A stretch of 64,000 bases of DNA, from positions 49,552 to 113,551 of the forward strand of contig NZ_LXWK01000022.1 in NCBI RefSeq assembly GCF_001669775.1, read 5' to 3'. The stretch comes from Rheinheimera sp. SA_1 (GTDB taxonomy: Bacteria > Pseudomonadota > Gammaproteobacteria > Enterobacterales > Alteromonadaceae). Positions 25,026-35,370 of the stretch are shown here, piece by piece (the first letter of the stretch is position 1; each line of letters starts with the position of its first letter). The notes under the pieces were generated by a model. The model had not been told where the DNA came from. It did no database searches and was given only the letters and a program-made list of their open reading frames with translations. The translations under genes and the position numbers were made by a program.

Positions 25026-27311
25026 ATGCATAAAATGTATTGGCTAACAAGTTTGTTTATTAGTTATCCGCTGTATGCCGCACCATTGCTGGATGATCCG
25101 CGTCTGCAGGATTTTCAGCAACAACAACTACAACAGGCAACTGAAGTGCGGTTTGCGACTGTAGAACTGGCGCGGGCGGCGGCTATTAGTCATCACGATG
25201 TGTTGCTTGCCGGGCACTGGAAAGACAAAGTTCTTGTTTTACAGCTTGATAACAAAGCTAAGTTACAGCTAACTCCTTTTGCTGTCGCGATGACTCCGGC
25301 CACACAGTGGCAAACAGCGCAAGCTGCAGCCTTCAGTCAATCGAACAATCGCAGTGATAGCAGCCAAGCTAACCAAGCCCAAGCCGGTATTAGCGGTTTC
25401 CCCTGTTATGAAACTGTCGAAGAAAGTTATGCCATTGCTGAACAATTGGTGCGGGATTACCCGAATTATGCAAGCTGGCAGCCCATCGGTCCGGCCTGGG
25501 CGAAAAGCAACGGCCGCCCCGGTTATGACTTACATGTGTTGAAACTCAGCAAAAATAATGGGGTGGCAAACAAGCCGGTGCTGCTGATCAACAGCGCCAT
25601 TCACGCCCGCGAATACGCCACCGCGCCTTTGATGCTGGCCTTTGCCAAATCGGTGCTGGAAGGTATTGGCAACAACGCTGATGCCGATTGGATGTTAGAA
25701 CAGCAGGAAATTCACCTGCTGCTGCAAACTAACCCTGAAGGGCGGAAGATTGCTGAAGGTGGTTTGTTATGGCGCAAAAACATCAATGATGCCAGCTGCA
25801 GTTCTGGTAACTACGGAGTTGATTTAAATCGCAACTTCAGTTTCGGTTGGAACAGTGCGCCCGGAGGTAGCAGTGGTGATAGCTGTGACTTAACCTATCG
25901 TGGTGTCAGTGCTGGCTCTGAGCCAGAAACTCAAGCCTTACAACAATATGCCCGTGCAGTGTTTAAAGATAACCGGGGGCCGCTACGCTCCGACGCAGCT
26001 CCAGCAACAACATCGGGCATTCATCTGGATATTCATAGTTACAGCGAGCTGGTGTTATGGCCCTGGGGCGAAAATGCCTCACCGGCGCCAAACGCAGCGG
26101 CGCTGCAAACACTGGGTCGCAAATTCGCCTGGTTTAATGATTATCTGCCAACACAATCCATCGGTTTGTATCCAACCGACGGCACCACCGATGGCGTCAG
26201 TTATGGCGAACTCGGGGTCGCTGCTTACACCTTTGAAATTGGCACTGCGTTTTTTCAATCCTGTGCGGTCTATCAGAACCAGATTTTACCCGACAATTTA
26301 AAAGCCTTGTGGTATGCCGCCCGGGTCACTGCTGCTCCTTATTTATTGCCTTCTGGCCCGGAAGTGCAGGGGCTGACGATGAATACGGTTGATGGCAAAG
26401 TGCGGCAGGATCAAAGCTTAACGCTGCAGTTTCAGCTGACCGATCGCCAGACTAATCTGCAAAATGGCATCGAGCCAAGCCAGCCAATCAGCAAAGCTGA
26501 GCTTTTTATCAATCAATTTCCGACAGAGTCTGCTACCGCTGATGTCGTGTTAAGCGCGCAGGATGGTGCTTTTGACAATGCCGTAGAAATGGTTAACGGC
26601 ACTTTGACGAGCTTACCACTTGGCAAACACCGGCTTTATCTGCGGGGGACCGATGCGTCCGGACAGGCTGGCCCGGTATACGCAAGTTACGTCGAAGTGA
26701 CGCCCGCGCAGGAAGATCCATTGATTTCTTTGGATTTTAGTGTGCAGTGCCAGTTTTTACGTTGCAGTTTTCGTAACCTCAGTCAGATCGCAACGGGTAG
26801 CAACCTGGTATTTAGCTGGCAGTTTGCTGCAGGGCAAAGCAGCCAGTCGGCAGCGCCGGAATTTGTGTTTAGCGCTGCCGGAAGTTATCCGGTCAGTTTA
26901 AGTACCGTCAGTTTAGGGCAGCCGCGCGTGGTGACTAAAACCGTGACCGTATTTGCCGAACCACAGGTCAGTTTCAGCAGCAGTTGTAACAACTTAGTTT
27001 GTGACTTCACCGCCAGTGCCAGCAGTGGCAATGGCGCTATTGTGCAGTACAACTGGCAGCTGGGTAGCGTCGTCGCCAGTGGCAATCCGCTGCGTTTTAC
27101 CTTCAGTGGTGCCGGCAGTTACCCGGTGACGTTAACCGTCCAGGATGCGGCCGGGCAACAGGCCAACAGTAGCCAGACGTTGACGGTGACGGCTCCGCCG
27201 CCTCCACCACCTGCAGCAGCCGGGAAATCATCAGGCGGTAGCTGGCCTGCTGTGTTCAGTCTGGGGTTATGGTGGTTGTACCTGGCACGGCGTCATCGCA
27301 GTTGTCGCTAA
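25026..27311 (+). CDS. Secreted M14 zinc carboxypeptidase with PKD-like domains and GlyGly-CTERM tail
   Basis: 761 residues: signal peptide (~1-18), propeptide-like region to ~120, M14 peptidase domain (~125-440), two PKD-like beta domains (~570-730) and a sorting tail. Zinc ligands are in SAIHAREYATAP (HxxE) and the later LDIHSY; catalytic Glu is in YTFEIGTAFF; substrate-binding LNRNFSFGWN is present. M14 enzymes remove C-terminal residues. The end reads SSGGSWPAVFSLGLWWLYLA then RRHRSCR: Gly-Gly-Ser, a helix and a basic tail, as cleaved by rhombosortase on type II secreted proteins. The stop overlaps the convergent gene's stop. Confidence 0.9.
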   Translation: MHKMYWLTSLFISYPLYAAPLLDDPRLQDFQQQQLQQATEVRFATVELARAAAISHHDVLLAGHWKDKVLVLQLDNKAKLQLTPFAVAMTPATQWQTAQAAAFSQSNNRSDSSQANQAQAGISGFPCYETVEESYAIAEQLVRDYPNYASWQPIGPAWAKSNGRPGYDLHVLKLSKNNGVANKPVLLINSAIHAREYATAPLMLAFAKSVLEGIGNNADADWMLEQQEIHLLLQTNPEGRKIAEGGLLWRKNINDASCSSGNYGVDLNRNFSFGWNSAPGGSSGDSCDLTYRGVSAGSEPETQALQQYARAVFKDNRGPLRSDAAPATTSGIHLDIHSYSELVLWPWGENASPAPNAAALQTLGRKFAWFNDYLPTQSIGLYPTDGTTDGVSYGELGVAAYTFEIGTAFFQSCAVYQNQILPDNLKALWYAARVTAAPYLLPSGPEVQGLTMNTVDGKVRQDQSLTLQFQLTDRQTNLQNGIEPSQPISKAELFINQFPTESATADVVLSAQDGAFDNAVEMVNGTLTSLPLGKHRLYLRGTDASGQAGPVYASYVEVTPAQEDPLISLDFSVQCQFLRCSFRNLSQIATGSNLVFSWQFAAGQSSQSAAPEFVFSAAGSYPVSLSTVSLGQPRVVTKTVTVFAEPQVSFSSSCNNLVCDFTASASSGNGAIVQYNWQLGSVVASGNPLRFTFSGAGSYPVTLTVQDAAGQQANSSQTLTVTAPPPPPPAAAGKSSGGSWPAVFSLGLWWLYLARRHRSCR

Positions 27312-30300
27312 AGCCGTCCCGCTACCAGGTTCGATGGCACCAGATCCACCGGTGGCATGATTTGCTGTTGTAGCAGCACCTCGAATTTTTCGGCCGGTAC
27401 CGGTGGACTGCAATAATAACCCTGGTAATGGTCGCAGTGTTGCTGGCGCAGAAATTCCAGTTGGGTGGCAGTTTCCACGCCTTCTGCCAGCACTTTAAAA
27501 CCCAGAGTATGAGCAATACCAATAATGGCAATGGCGATTTCCATATCGTCATTGTTGCCCGGAATGTCGTCGATAAACTTTTTATCAATTTTCAGTACAT
27601 CCAGCGGGAAACGTTTTAAATAAGCCAACGATGAATAGCCAGTGCCAAAATCGTCAATGGCCAGCCGGATCCCAAGACTACGCAGCTGATTCAGCGTGGC
27701 AATGACCGCTTCTTCGTTTTCCATCAGCGCACTTTCGGTCAGCTCCAGCTCCAGCGAATGTGGCGGAAAACCAGTTTCGGCAAGGGTTTCAGTCACCAGC
27801 GCATGCATGTCAAACCGTTTAAATTGAATGGGCGACACATTCACCGCCAGCGTTAATTTGGGTAGGCCTTGTGCCAGCCATTGTTGACCCTGGCGACAGG
27901 TTTCCTGCAGCACAAAGTGGCCGATGTCATTGATCAGGCCACAAGCTTCGGCAACCGGTATAAAACGCGCTGGCGAAATCATGCCCTGCTCCGGATCAAA
28001 CCAGCGCACCAGTGCTTCGGCGCCAATGATCCGGCCACTGTTTATTTCCACTTGCGGCTGATAAAACACCCGCAGCTGACCAAGTCGCAGTGCTTTGCGT
28101 AAATTCGCTTCCATGGTCAGGCGCTCACGGGCGCCCTGGGTAAACTCATCGGAGAAAAAGGTGTAGGTATTCCGGCCGGCAGCTTTGGCTTTGTACAACG
28201 CGGCATCGGCGCCTTGCAGCAAATTGAGGGTGGTATTGGCATGTTGCGGGTACACGCTGATGCCAATGCTAACGCCCAGGGTGACTTCGTATTGATCGGC
28301 TAATAACCAGGGTTCGCTGAATTCGGCAATCATTTTAACCGCGACCCTGGCGGCGTCTTCCGGCGATTGTAATGGCGTCACCAAAATAGCGAATTCATCG
28401 CCACCCAGTCTGGCCAGTACATCGACGTTGCGGCACAACTGTTTTAACTTTCTGGAAACCTGAAGTAGTAATTCATCACCCAGTACATGACCATAGCTGT
28501 CGTTGACGTCTTTAAAATGATCTAAATCCAGCACCAGCACGGCGCAACCGGTACTGTCGCGGCGGGCAATTTTCATTGCTTGTTCCACGAGTTGCAGAAA
28601 TAAATGCCGGTTCGGCAGATGGGTTAATTCGTCGTGGTCAGACAAAAAAGCCATCTCTGCTTCGGTGGCCCGAATTTGCGATAAGTCGGTAAAGATCGCG
28701 GCATAATGACTGACCCGTTGTTGCTCATCAAATACCGCGCTGATACTGAGTTGTAACGGCAAGGTTTCACCATCTTTGCGCCGGTTGACCACCTCACCTT
28801 GCCAGTAATGTTGCTGTTCCAGCATGCTCCACATTTGCTGATAAAATTCCGGGCTATGCCGGCCAGAGCGCAGGATGGATGGCGTTTGCCCAATTAACTC
28901 AGCTTCTGAGTAACCAAACAGTTGCGCCATCGCCGGGTTGATGGAAATAATCCGCCGATCAGTGTCGGTGATGATAATACCTTCCCGGCTGCTGTTGAAA
29001 ACCGCTGAGGATAACCGTAACGCTTCATCCTTTTTTTTACGCTCGGTTAAATCCAGATCCATACAGAAAATTTGTGCCGGCCGATCTTTCAGTTTCACCA
29101 CGGCGTGACCGGAATACACCGGCACCAGCGTGCCGTCTTTGCGTTTTAGTAATAACTCTTCGGATGGGATAGTTATACCGGTTTCAGCCATACTGGTGAT
29201 GGCTTGTCTGACACCTTCGCGCATAAAGTCCGGAATAATTAAATCCAGTAAATTGCTGCCAATCGCTTCCTCTTTGCTGTAGCCATAAACTTTTTCGCTG
29301 GCTTTATTCCAATAAAAAGTGGTGCCGTCGGCTTCATAACCCTGCACCGAGATTTCCGGGGTGTTATCCAGCAAGGTGCGAAAACGTAACTCACTTTCCA
29401 TCCATTGTTGTTCGGCGCGTTTTTGCACCGTGATATCTTCAATTTCCAGCAGCAAGTGGCTTTGCTGTTTTTGCGTCACAATGGCGCGCAGGCAATATTT
29501 TTGCCAGTACACCTGACCGTCGGTGCGTACGACTTCCAGTTGCCCTTGCGCCAGCTCCATCCCGGTGATGACCTGCAACATGGCTTCGGCAATCACAGGT
29601 TGTAATGCGGCTGGGTAAATACTGGTGAGCTGCTGCCCAATAATGGTGTCAGCCTGCAAACCAGTTAGTCGATCAAACTGATGATTTACATAAGAAATTT
29701 TTGCTGCAGCGTCGCAAATGATAATCGCAATCGGGCTTTGTTCCACCGCTTTTGACAACAAATCAAAACGTGCTTTGGCATCACTACGCTCCACCAGAAA
29801 CGCTGCCAGGCTGATGGTAAATTGAATAAGATCCTGTTCGTCAGAATTAGGTTCTCTCGCTTGAGCCGAATAAATTGCAAAAGTACCTAACAACATCTTC
29901 TGGCTGCTAAAGAATGGCGTTGACCAGCAGGCTTGTAACCAGTCAAAGGGTTGGATCAAGCCTTGAAAATCCTGCCACAACAAATCCGTGCGGACATTGC
30001 TGACGATCACCGGTTTACCGGTCGCGGCGGCAGTACCGCAAGAACCATTGCCATATCGGATCGGCAAGCCATCAACCTGTTGGTTGTATTCGTCGGGTAA
30101 GCTCGGGCCAGCCGCGACCCGTAGCTGCTGTTTGGGTAAATCCGCCAATAAAATAGAGCAGCGCAAGGCTGGCAGCTGTTGCTCGACAAAATTCACCAGC
30201 TCGGTCAATAGTTCTTCAACCGGGGCATTATCCAGCAGCCGGTGCAATAAATGGGTTTGCGCATGTTGTTTCAGCAGCTGTTGACGCCGTTCGCGGATAT

Positions 30301-31288
30301 TCTGAAAACACAACACCAGCACAGTGCCGTCTTCTGAACGTGGCACCGGCATTACCCGGTAAGCACAAGGCAGCACATCGCCATGACGGTCAACCAGCAA
30401 ATCGGTTTCACCATGCAAAGGGGCTGGTTTCTCAATAAGTGCCGCGATGTCGCGCCAGGCCGCCAATGCTGTTTTGTGTTTGGCGATCAACGTCAGCATG
30501 GGCAACCCCAGCACCTGCGAAATACTGGAATATCCAAGCTGCTGTAATGCGGCCTGATTGACAAACGTAATGTCGGTATTGGCGGCGATGCCGATGATGG
30601 CGTCGCCCGTGGCGTCCAGCAGCAATTTAACCTGCGCCACGCTGGATTCCTGAGCCAAAGTGGCTTGTTTTTTGGCGTCGATATCTTCAATCACCGCAAT
30701 AAAATACGCCGCTTCGGTCGTGGTTTCCCGCTGCATCGACACCGACAAATTGGCCCAGAAATAGCAGCCATCGCGACGCCGATAGCGTTTCTCCATATCG
30801 TAATGTTCAATGTCGCCCTGGGTGAGCGCTTCGATTTTTAGTAAATCGTCTGCCAGATCATCGGGGTGGGTGACATCATGAAAACTACGGCCAATCAGGC
30901 TATCAGCGTCGTATTGCAACATATGCGAAAAGCGCTGATTCACCCGCAAAAAATGCCCTTCGATGCTGACATGCGCCATGCCGACCGCTGACTGGCCAAA
31001 GGTGCTGTCAAAACGCTGATTGGCCACCAATGCCTGTTGCTGGTAGTCACGGCGTTGCAAATAGAACCAACTCATCAGCCAGAGTGAAACGCCTAGTAAT
31101 ACCCAGCCATTATAGAGGTGCAACTGCTTTGCTTGCTCGGCAGGCATCAAATATGAGGTCAGATACAGATCAAATTCGGTCAGCCAGCAACAAGCCAGCA
31201 CTGCAAACAATACTGCTGCGAGTATTGAATACAGATCGGTAGATGACGACTTGATTGAGTCTGCTGTTCCTTCTTCCGCCATTGCCAT
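27308..31288 (-). CDS. Membrane-bound PAS/GAF sensor with GGDEF and EAL domains
   Basis: 1326 residues from the ATG at 31288 (AAAGGAAG just upstream); a TTG 20 codons earlier is unlikely. Order: two membrane segments (~20-75); PAS (~90-200); PAS (~225-340); GAF (~345-495); three more PAS units; GGDEF with [15 protein letters not shown] with GAEALVRWFDPEQG, LAVNVSPIQF, LAIDDFGTGYSSL and VLAEGVETATQ. All EAL catalytic motifs look intact and the GGDEF site is complete, so it could both make and break c-di-GMP. Ligands are unknown. It overlaps the M14 gene by four bases, end to end. Confidence 0.94.
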   Translation of the reverse strand: MAMAEEGTADSIKSSSTDLYSILAAVLFAVLACCWLTEFDLYLTSYLMPAEQAKQLHLYNGWVLLGVSLWLMSWFYLQRRDYQQQALVANQRFDSTFGQSAVGMAHVSIEGHFLRVNQRFSHMLQYDADSLIGRSFHDVTHPDDLADDLLKIEALTQGDIEHYDMEKRYRRRDGCYFWANLSVSMQRETTTEAAYFIAVIEDIDAKKQATLAQESSVAQVKLLLDATGDAIIGIAANTDITFVNQAALQQLGYSSISQVLGLPMLTLIAKHKTALAAWRDIAALIEKPAPLHGETDLLVDRHGDVLPCAYRVMPVPRSEDGTVLVLCFQNIRERRQQLLKQHAQTHLLHRLLDNAPVEELLTELVNFVEQQLPALRCSILLADLPKQQLRVAAGPSLPDEYNQQVDGLPIRYGNGSCGTAAATGKPVIVSNVRTDLLWQDFQGLIQPFDWLQACWSTPFFSSQKMLLGTFAIYSAQAREPNSDEQDLIQFTISLAAFLVERSDAKARFDLLSKAVEQSPIAIIICDAAAKISYVNHQFDRLTGLQADTIIGQQLTSIYPAALQPVIAEAMLQVITGMELAQGQLEVVRTDGQVYWQKYCLRAIVTQKQQSHLLLEIEDITVQKRAEQQWMESELRFRTLLDNTPEISVQGYEADGTTFYWNKASEKVYGYSKEEAIGSNLLDLIIPDFMREGVRQAITSMAETGITIPSEELLLKRKDGTLVPVYSGHAVVKLKDRPAQIFCMDLDLTERKKKDEALRLSSAVFNSSREGIIITDTDRRIISINPAMAQLFGYSEAELIGQTPSILRSGRHSPEFYQQMWSMLEQQHYWQGEVVNRRKDGETLPLQLSISAVFDEQQRVSHYAAIFTDLSQIRATEAEMAFLSDHDELTHLPNRHLFLQLVEQAMKIARRDSTGCAVLVLDLDHFKDVNDSYGHVLGDELLLQVSRKLKQLCRNVDVLARLGGDEFAILVTPLQSPEDAARVAVKMIAEFSEPWLLADQYEVTLGVSIGISVYPQHANTTLNLLQGADAALYKAKAAGRNTYTFFSDEFTQGARERLTMEANLRKALRLGQLRVFYQPQVEINSGRIIGAEALVRWFDPEQGMISPARFIPVAEACGLINDIGHFVLQETCRQGQQWLAQGLPKLTLAVNVSPIQFKRFDMHALVTETLAETGFPPHSLELELTESALMENEEAVIATLNQLRSLGIRLAIDDFGTGYSSLAYLKRFPLDVLKIDKKFIDDIPGNNDDMEIAIAIIGIAHTLGFKVLAEGVETATQLEFLRQQHCDHYQGYYCSPPVPAEKFEVLLQQQIMPPVDLVPSNLVAGRL

Positions 31289-31494
31289 TGGCTTCCTTTG
31301 TGAGGTCGGTCGCTGCAGTGTTGTCGTCCCGGTTGCAGCGGATGCCAACTTAAGATCGCCAGTGTCCGGCGTTTCTGATATAGGGTTTGATACACTGGAA
31401 TTTGCTAAATTAAGCTTAGCTCAAGTCGTTGGAAAGGCCACAAATTTCCGCTGAGTGCCCCGCAGGCTCTGCTGAACTGTGCTGCTGAGATGAC

Positions 31495-31522
31495 AAAAAA
31501 CCGGCCGCAATGGGCCGGTTTT
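31495..31522 (-). terminator. Rho-independent terminator of the mscS-DUF481 operon
   Basis: CCGGCC (31501-31506) and GGCCGG (31513-31518) form a 6-bp GC stem extended by A/T pairs. On the minus strand six T follow, at 31500-31495. It lies 10 bases after the DUF481 stop. Confidence 0.85.
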
Positions 31523-31531
31523 CCAAAGTAA

Positions 31532-32275
31532 CTAAAACGAATAAACCAAAGTCAGTGAGGTCTGGGTGTCGGTTTTTTTCTTTCCAACCGGTACGTCGCT
31601 GTCGTTCATCACCAGGAAGGCTGCCTTCATTTGCATTTTGCCGTTAATTTTGGCGCTGACTGAAGACTCGGCGCCGGTTCGGGTGTTGTTTTCACCCATT
31701 TCGACACTCAATGTTTGTTTAAAATCAGCGGTGTCAGAGAGTTTCCAGTTCAGTGTCGCCGCACCACGGACCATAGCGCCGTTTTCGGTGATGTCATCAG
31801 AAGTGCGACCGCTGTAATAACCAGGACCAATTTCCGCTTCCAGCGTTTTGCTGTCATCTTCATACAATCGATCGCCGTAACCAACGGACACTAAAGCATA
31901 TTTGGTGTATGCGCCAAAGGTGTCGTCGGTATAAGAACCAAATACGTAAAGTTTGGCGTGGTCGGCATCGAGTTTGTAACCACCTTTACCTGAGACAAAA
32001 AACCGCTCGGCTGACTTTTCGGTGACTTTGTCACCGGCGGCGTTGGTCAGTTCATCTTCTTTGTAAAAAGCAGCAAAGGCGTATTCATTGCTCCATTTTT
32101 CCAGCTCTTGTTTACTATCTATTTTGCCGGTGATCGAGGTACCTTTGGTATTACCCGAAGTGGCAATCGCGCCCAGCTCAGCAGAAGTTGACCATGGTTT
32201 TACTGCATCTTCCGCCTGACTGCCGACGCTGCACAGCAATAATGATGACAACAGCAATGGTTTATTCAGTTTCAT
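31532..32275 (-). CDS. DUF481 outer-membrane-type protein (YdiY family)
   Basis: 247 residues with a signal peptide ending SQAE. The mature part has alternating beta strands (WSTSAELGAIATSGNTKGTS, YKLDADHAKLYVFGSYTD) and ends in the aromatic LTLVYSF, as in outer-membrane beta barrels. This is the DUF481/YdiY family; E. coli YdiY is acid-inducible. The ATG overlaps the mscS stop by four bases, so it is co-translated with the channel gene. Function unknown. Confidence 0.88.
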   Translation of the reverse strand: MKLNKPLLLSSLLLCSVGSQAEDAVKPWSTSAELGAIATSGNTKGTSITGKIDSKQELEKWSNEYAFAAFYKEDELTNAAGDKVTEKSAERFFVSGKGGYKLDADHAKLYVFGSYTDDTFGAYTKYALVSVGYGDRLYEDDSKTLEAEIGPGYYSGRTSDDITENGAMVRGAATLNWKLSDTADFKQTLSVEMGENNTRTGAESSVSAKINGKMQMKAAFLVMNDSDVPVGKKKTDTQTSLTLVYSF

Positions 32276-33099
32276 TCCTTTTCCTCTTTTCTCAGATGCA
32301 AGGACATTTGCGGGTAAGGAATTTCAATACCTTCCTGATCAAATGTCAGTTTCACTTGTTCCAACGTGTCCCAATAAACCTGCCAATAGTCAGCGGATTG
32401 CACCCAAGAGCGCACGATCAGCTGCACTGCCGAATCAGCCAACGCGCTCACGGCAATCACCGATGCCGGGTCTTTTAAAATACGTGTATCTGCTGCCACG
32501 ATATTTTCCAGCAACTGCTTGGCTTTGCGCAGATCGGAGTCATAGCTGATGCCGATGGTCAGATCGACCCGTCGCTGTGCCTCTGCAGAGTAATTCACAA
32601 TAGCGCCGCCGGTAATTTGCGAGTTCGGCACAAAAATCTTTTTATTGTCGCCGGTTTTAAAAACGGTCTGAAAAATGTCGATGCGCTCAACCACACCGCT
32701 AATGCCAGCAACATCGACCAAATCGCCGGCTTTAAACGGCCGGAATACGATGATCAGTACGCCAGAAGCAAAGTTCGACAATGAGCCCTGCAATGCCAGC
32801 GCCACGGCAAGACCAGCAGCACCTAAGATGGCGATAAACGATGCGGTTTGAATACCAAGATGGGACAGCGCAATCAGCGCAACGGCAATTAAGATAGCGG
32901 CGTAAACAATACTGCTTAAAAACGACACCACAGCACGATCGACTTTACGGTGCAGCAAGGCTTTGCCAATCAGTGTGGACACGCCACGTGCCAGAGCGCG
33001 GCCGATATAAAAGATGATGATGGCGACAGTCAGATTAATCGCGGTGGTAATTATAATTTCTTGATTTTTTTCGATATATTCTAAAATTTGACTCAGCAA
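32272..33099 (-). CDS. mscS: Small-conductance mechanosensitive channel MscS
   Basis: 275 residues, close to E. coli MscS (286). The start appears to be TTG at 33099 with GGAG 9 bases upstream; no ATG is near. Membrane helices are TM1 (IIITTAINLTVAIIIFYIGR), TM2 and the pore helix TM3 with AILGAAGLAVALALQGSLSN, whose Gly/Ala pattern lines the pore. FASGVLIIVFRPFKAGDLVD and the cytoplasmic beta domain follow. It opens on membrane stretch to release solutes in hypo-osmotic shock. Confidence 0.95.
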   Translation of the reverse strand: MLSQILEYIEKNQEIIITTAINLTVAIIIFYIGRALARGVSTLIGKALLHRKVDRAVVSFLSSIVYAAILIAVALIALSHLGIQTASFIAILGAAGLAVALALQGSLSNFASGVLIIVFRPFKAGDLVDVAGISGVVERIDIFQTVFKTGDNKKIFVPNSQITGGAIVNYSAEAQRRVDLTIGISYDSDLRKAKQLLENIVAADTRILKDPASVIAVSALADSAVQLIVRSWVQSADYWQVYWDTLEQVKLTFDQEGIEIPYPQMSLHLRKEEKE

Positions 33100-33306
33100 A
33101 ACCCAAGCTCCTTCCGGTGGTGGTCTAGGTTGAACGACGGCATCAGGTTGATGTTATTGTCGTCCCGGCCTTATTATCATAACGCGAAACATCTCTGTTG
33201 TACGGTTTTGGTTGGCGCAAAACCGTACTGGAAACGTCAATTGCGCCTATGCTGCATGCAAAGCTGTTGGTGAAAGACACCGACACCGACTTTCTGGAAC
33301 TGCCTT

Positions 33307-33861
33307 ATGGATCTCTCTTTATTACAACAACAACTGAAGCAAGGCCGCAACGCGCCGCTGGAATCCTGGCATCCGCCATTTTGTGGCGACATCCCAATCC
33401 GGATTGACCGCGAAGGCCAGTGGTTTTACCAACAAAGCCCGATTGGCCGGATTGAATTGGTACAACTATTCAGCTCGGTATTACAGTATAAAAATGACCG
33501 TTATGTGCTGACCACGCCAGTGGAAGAGGTGGCTATTCAGGTCGATGATGCACCTTTTTTACTGACCAACTGGCAGTGGCACGACAACGAACATGGCTCT
33601 GTGCTGCAAATGATGACTAATTTAGGGACGGAATACTTAATTTCGGCTGAATACCCGGTCCAGCTACAAGCCGAGCCGGGTTCTGGTTTGTTGTTGCCTT
33701 ATTTGCAGTTGCCGCGTGGCTTGACCGCGAAATTCAGTCGCGCCTTGTTTTATCAGTTGGCAGAGCAGGCGGTGGTGCAGATGTTTCAAGGACAAAACCA
33801 CTTTGTGCTGCAAAGTGGTGAATATCAATTTAGTCTTGGGATAGCGGACGAAAGCACCTAA
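33307..33861 (+). CDS. DUF1285 domain-containing protein
   Basis: 184 residues. The blocks PPFCGDIPIRIDREGQWFYQ, SPIGRIELVQLFSSVL and the later VDDAPFL match DUF1285. No signal peptide or membrane helix is visible, so it is likely cytoplasmic; the family has no assigned role. It is a single gene convergent with hemN, 11 bases apart, without an obvious terminator between. Confidence 0.88.
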   Translation: MDLSLLQQQLKQGRNAPLESWHPPFCGDIPIRIDREGQWFYQQSPIGRIELVQLFSSVLQYKNDRYVLTTPVEEVAIQVDDAPFLLTNWQWHDNEHGSVLQMMTNLGTEYLISAEYPVQLQAEPGSGLLLPYLQLPRGLTAKFSRALFYQLAEQAVVQMFQGQNHFVLQSGEYQFSLGIADEST

Positions 33862-33872
33862 ACGATTCAGGC

Positions 33873-35231
33873 TTAAATCACTTGTGAATACTGCTGACTT
33901 TGCGGCAGTAAATAGGCATCAAAACAAGCCGCCAGTACCCGTACCCAGGGCCGTCCCAGCTTCGTGACCTTAAGTTGCTGCGCCGAGAGTTCTACCAAAC
34001 CATCGTGCTGACACGCGGCTAGTTGTGCCAGACTGCTGGCAAAATATTGTGCAAAGTCGATGTGCCATTTTCTGGCAAATATAGTGGTATCCAGCTGAAA
34101 ATTACACATCAGTTCAGCAATCAGATCAGCGCGGATTTGGTCATCCAGACTTAATGCCATGCCTTTATCGATGCTGTGCCCCAGCTCATTTTGTTGCCGG
34201 TAATACTGATTTAAATCTTTCTGATGTTGCCAAATTTGGTTGCCGACCTGACTGATGGCCGACACGCCAAGCCCGAGCATCGTCTTACAGTTGTCGGTGG
34301 TATAACCCTGAAAGTTGCGTTGCAATTTACCTTCGCGTTGTGCAATCGCCAGGCTGTCATGCGCTTTGGCAAAGTGATCCATGCCAATCGCCTGATAACC
34401 GGCTTGCCCGAGCTGTTGCACGGACAACGCCAATAATTCCAGCTTCTGCTGTGCATTGGGCAAGGCTTCGCTTGGAATTTTACGTTGTGCCGCAAAACGT
34501 TCCGGTAAATGCGCGTAGCTGAACAACGAAATACGATCCGGGTCCAGCTGTATTACTTGCTGCAAAGTTGCTCTAAAGCTGTCCGGCTGTTGATAAGGCA
34601 ATCCGTAGACTAAATCCAGATTCACTGAGTTAAAACCGAGCGCTCTGGCGGCAACGACCAGGGTTTCCACCAGAACAAAACTTTGCTGGCGGTGAATGGC
34701 CAGCTGCACTTTTTCGTCAAAATCCTGCACCCCAAAGCTGACCCGGCTAAAGCCCAATTCGCGCAGTAGCTTAAGCTTTGGCACATCACAACTGCGCGGG
34801 TCAATTTCAATGCTCAGCACGGCATCTGGGGTAATGTGGAACTGCTGCCTTAATAACTGCATCAACTGCGTTAATTGTTGCTGATCTAAAAAAGTTGGCG
34901 TACCACCCCCCAGATGCAGCTGGCTGACCTGCTTTTTGGCAGTCACCTGCTGGTAAAACTGTATGTCCCGCGCCAGCGCCTGCATGTAGCGGTCGGCTTT
35001 ACTCTGATCGCGGCTAATGACTTTGTTGCATCCGCAGTAATAACAAAGCTCTCGGCAAAATGGCAAATGCACATACAAACTCAATTCCGGGCCGCTATCG
35101 ACCAGTGCCTGCAAGGGGTCTGCTGCGTTGTAGCCACTGCGCAATAACAACGCTGTTGGGTAGGAGGTATAGCGTGGGCCTTTAGTGTTGTACTTACGGA
35201 CCAGTGCTTCGTCCCAAATCATGGTGTTCAT
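33873..35231 (-). CDS. hemN: Oxygen-independent coproporphyrinogen III oxidase HemN (radical SAM)
   Basis: 452 residues. The 4Fe-4S/SAM motif [14 protein letters not shown] matches CxxxCxxC plus the HemN-type extra Cys; GGGTPTFL and EIDPRS follow, with the [13 protein letters not shown] block. The protein decarboxylates coproporphyrinogen III to protoporphyrinogen IX under low oxygen, in the cytoplasm. YTSYPTA near the N-terminus is a family signature. A near-perfect FNR box lies about 60 bases upstream, consistent with anaerobic induction. The position relative to DUF2489 and yihI is as in other gammaproteobacteria. Confidence 0.96.
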   Translation of the reverse strand: MNTMIWDEALVRKYNTKGPRYTSYPTALLLRSGYNAADPLQALVDSGPELSLYVHLPFCRELCYYCGCNKVISRDQSKADRYMQALARDIQFYQQVTAKKQVSQLHLGGGTPTFLDQQQLTQLMQLLRQQFHITPDAVLSIEIDPRSCDVPKLKLLRELGFSRVSFGVQDFDEKVQLAIHRQQSFVLVETLVVAARALGFNSVNLDLVYGLPYQQPDSFRATLQQVIQLDPDRISLFSYAHLPERFAAQRKIPSEALPNAQQKLELLALSVQQLGQAGYQAIGMDHFAKAHDSLAIAQREGKLQRNFQGYTTDNCKTMLGLGVSAISQVGNQIWQHQKDLNQYYRQQNELGHSIDKGMALSLDDQIRADLIAELMCNFQLDTTIFARKWHIDFAQYFASSLAQLAACQHDGLVELSAQQLKVTKLGRPWVRVLAACFDAYLLPQSQQYSQVI

Positions 35232-35287
35232 ATCGCATTCGCCTGTTCTTGACTGGTGGCAGTATAAGCACTGTGATTTATTAGACT

Positions 35288-35301
35288 TTGATCCAACTCA
35301 A
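35288..35301 (-). promoter_or_regulatory. Candidate FNR box upstream of hemN
   Basis: TTGATCCAACTCAA matches the FNR consensus TTGAT-N4-ATCAA at 9 of 10 fixed positions. Its centre is 63 bases upstream of the hemN start, a spacing that fits activation of hemN in low oxygen. Both the box and target are reasonable, but binding is inferred. Confidence 0.55.
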
Positions 35302-35370
35302 ACATCGATGATGTCGACATCACTAACCAGAGTGCAGCCAATGTCGTTGCCTCATGATCCAGGAACCAGC

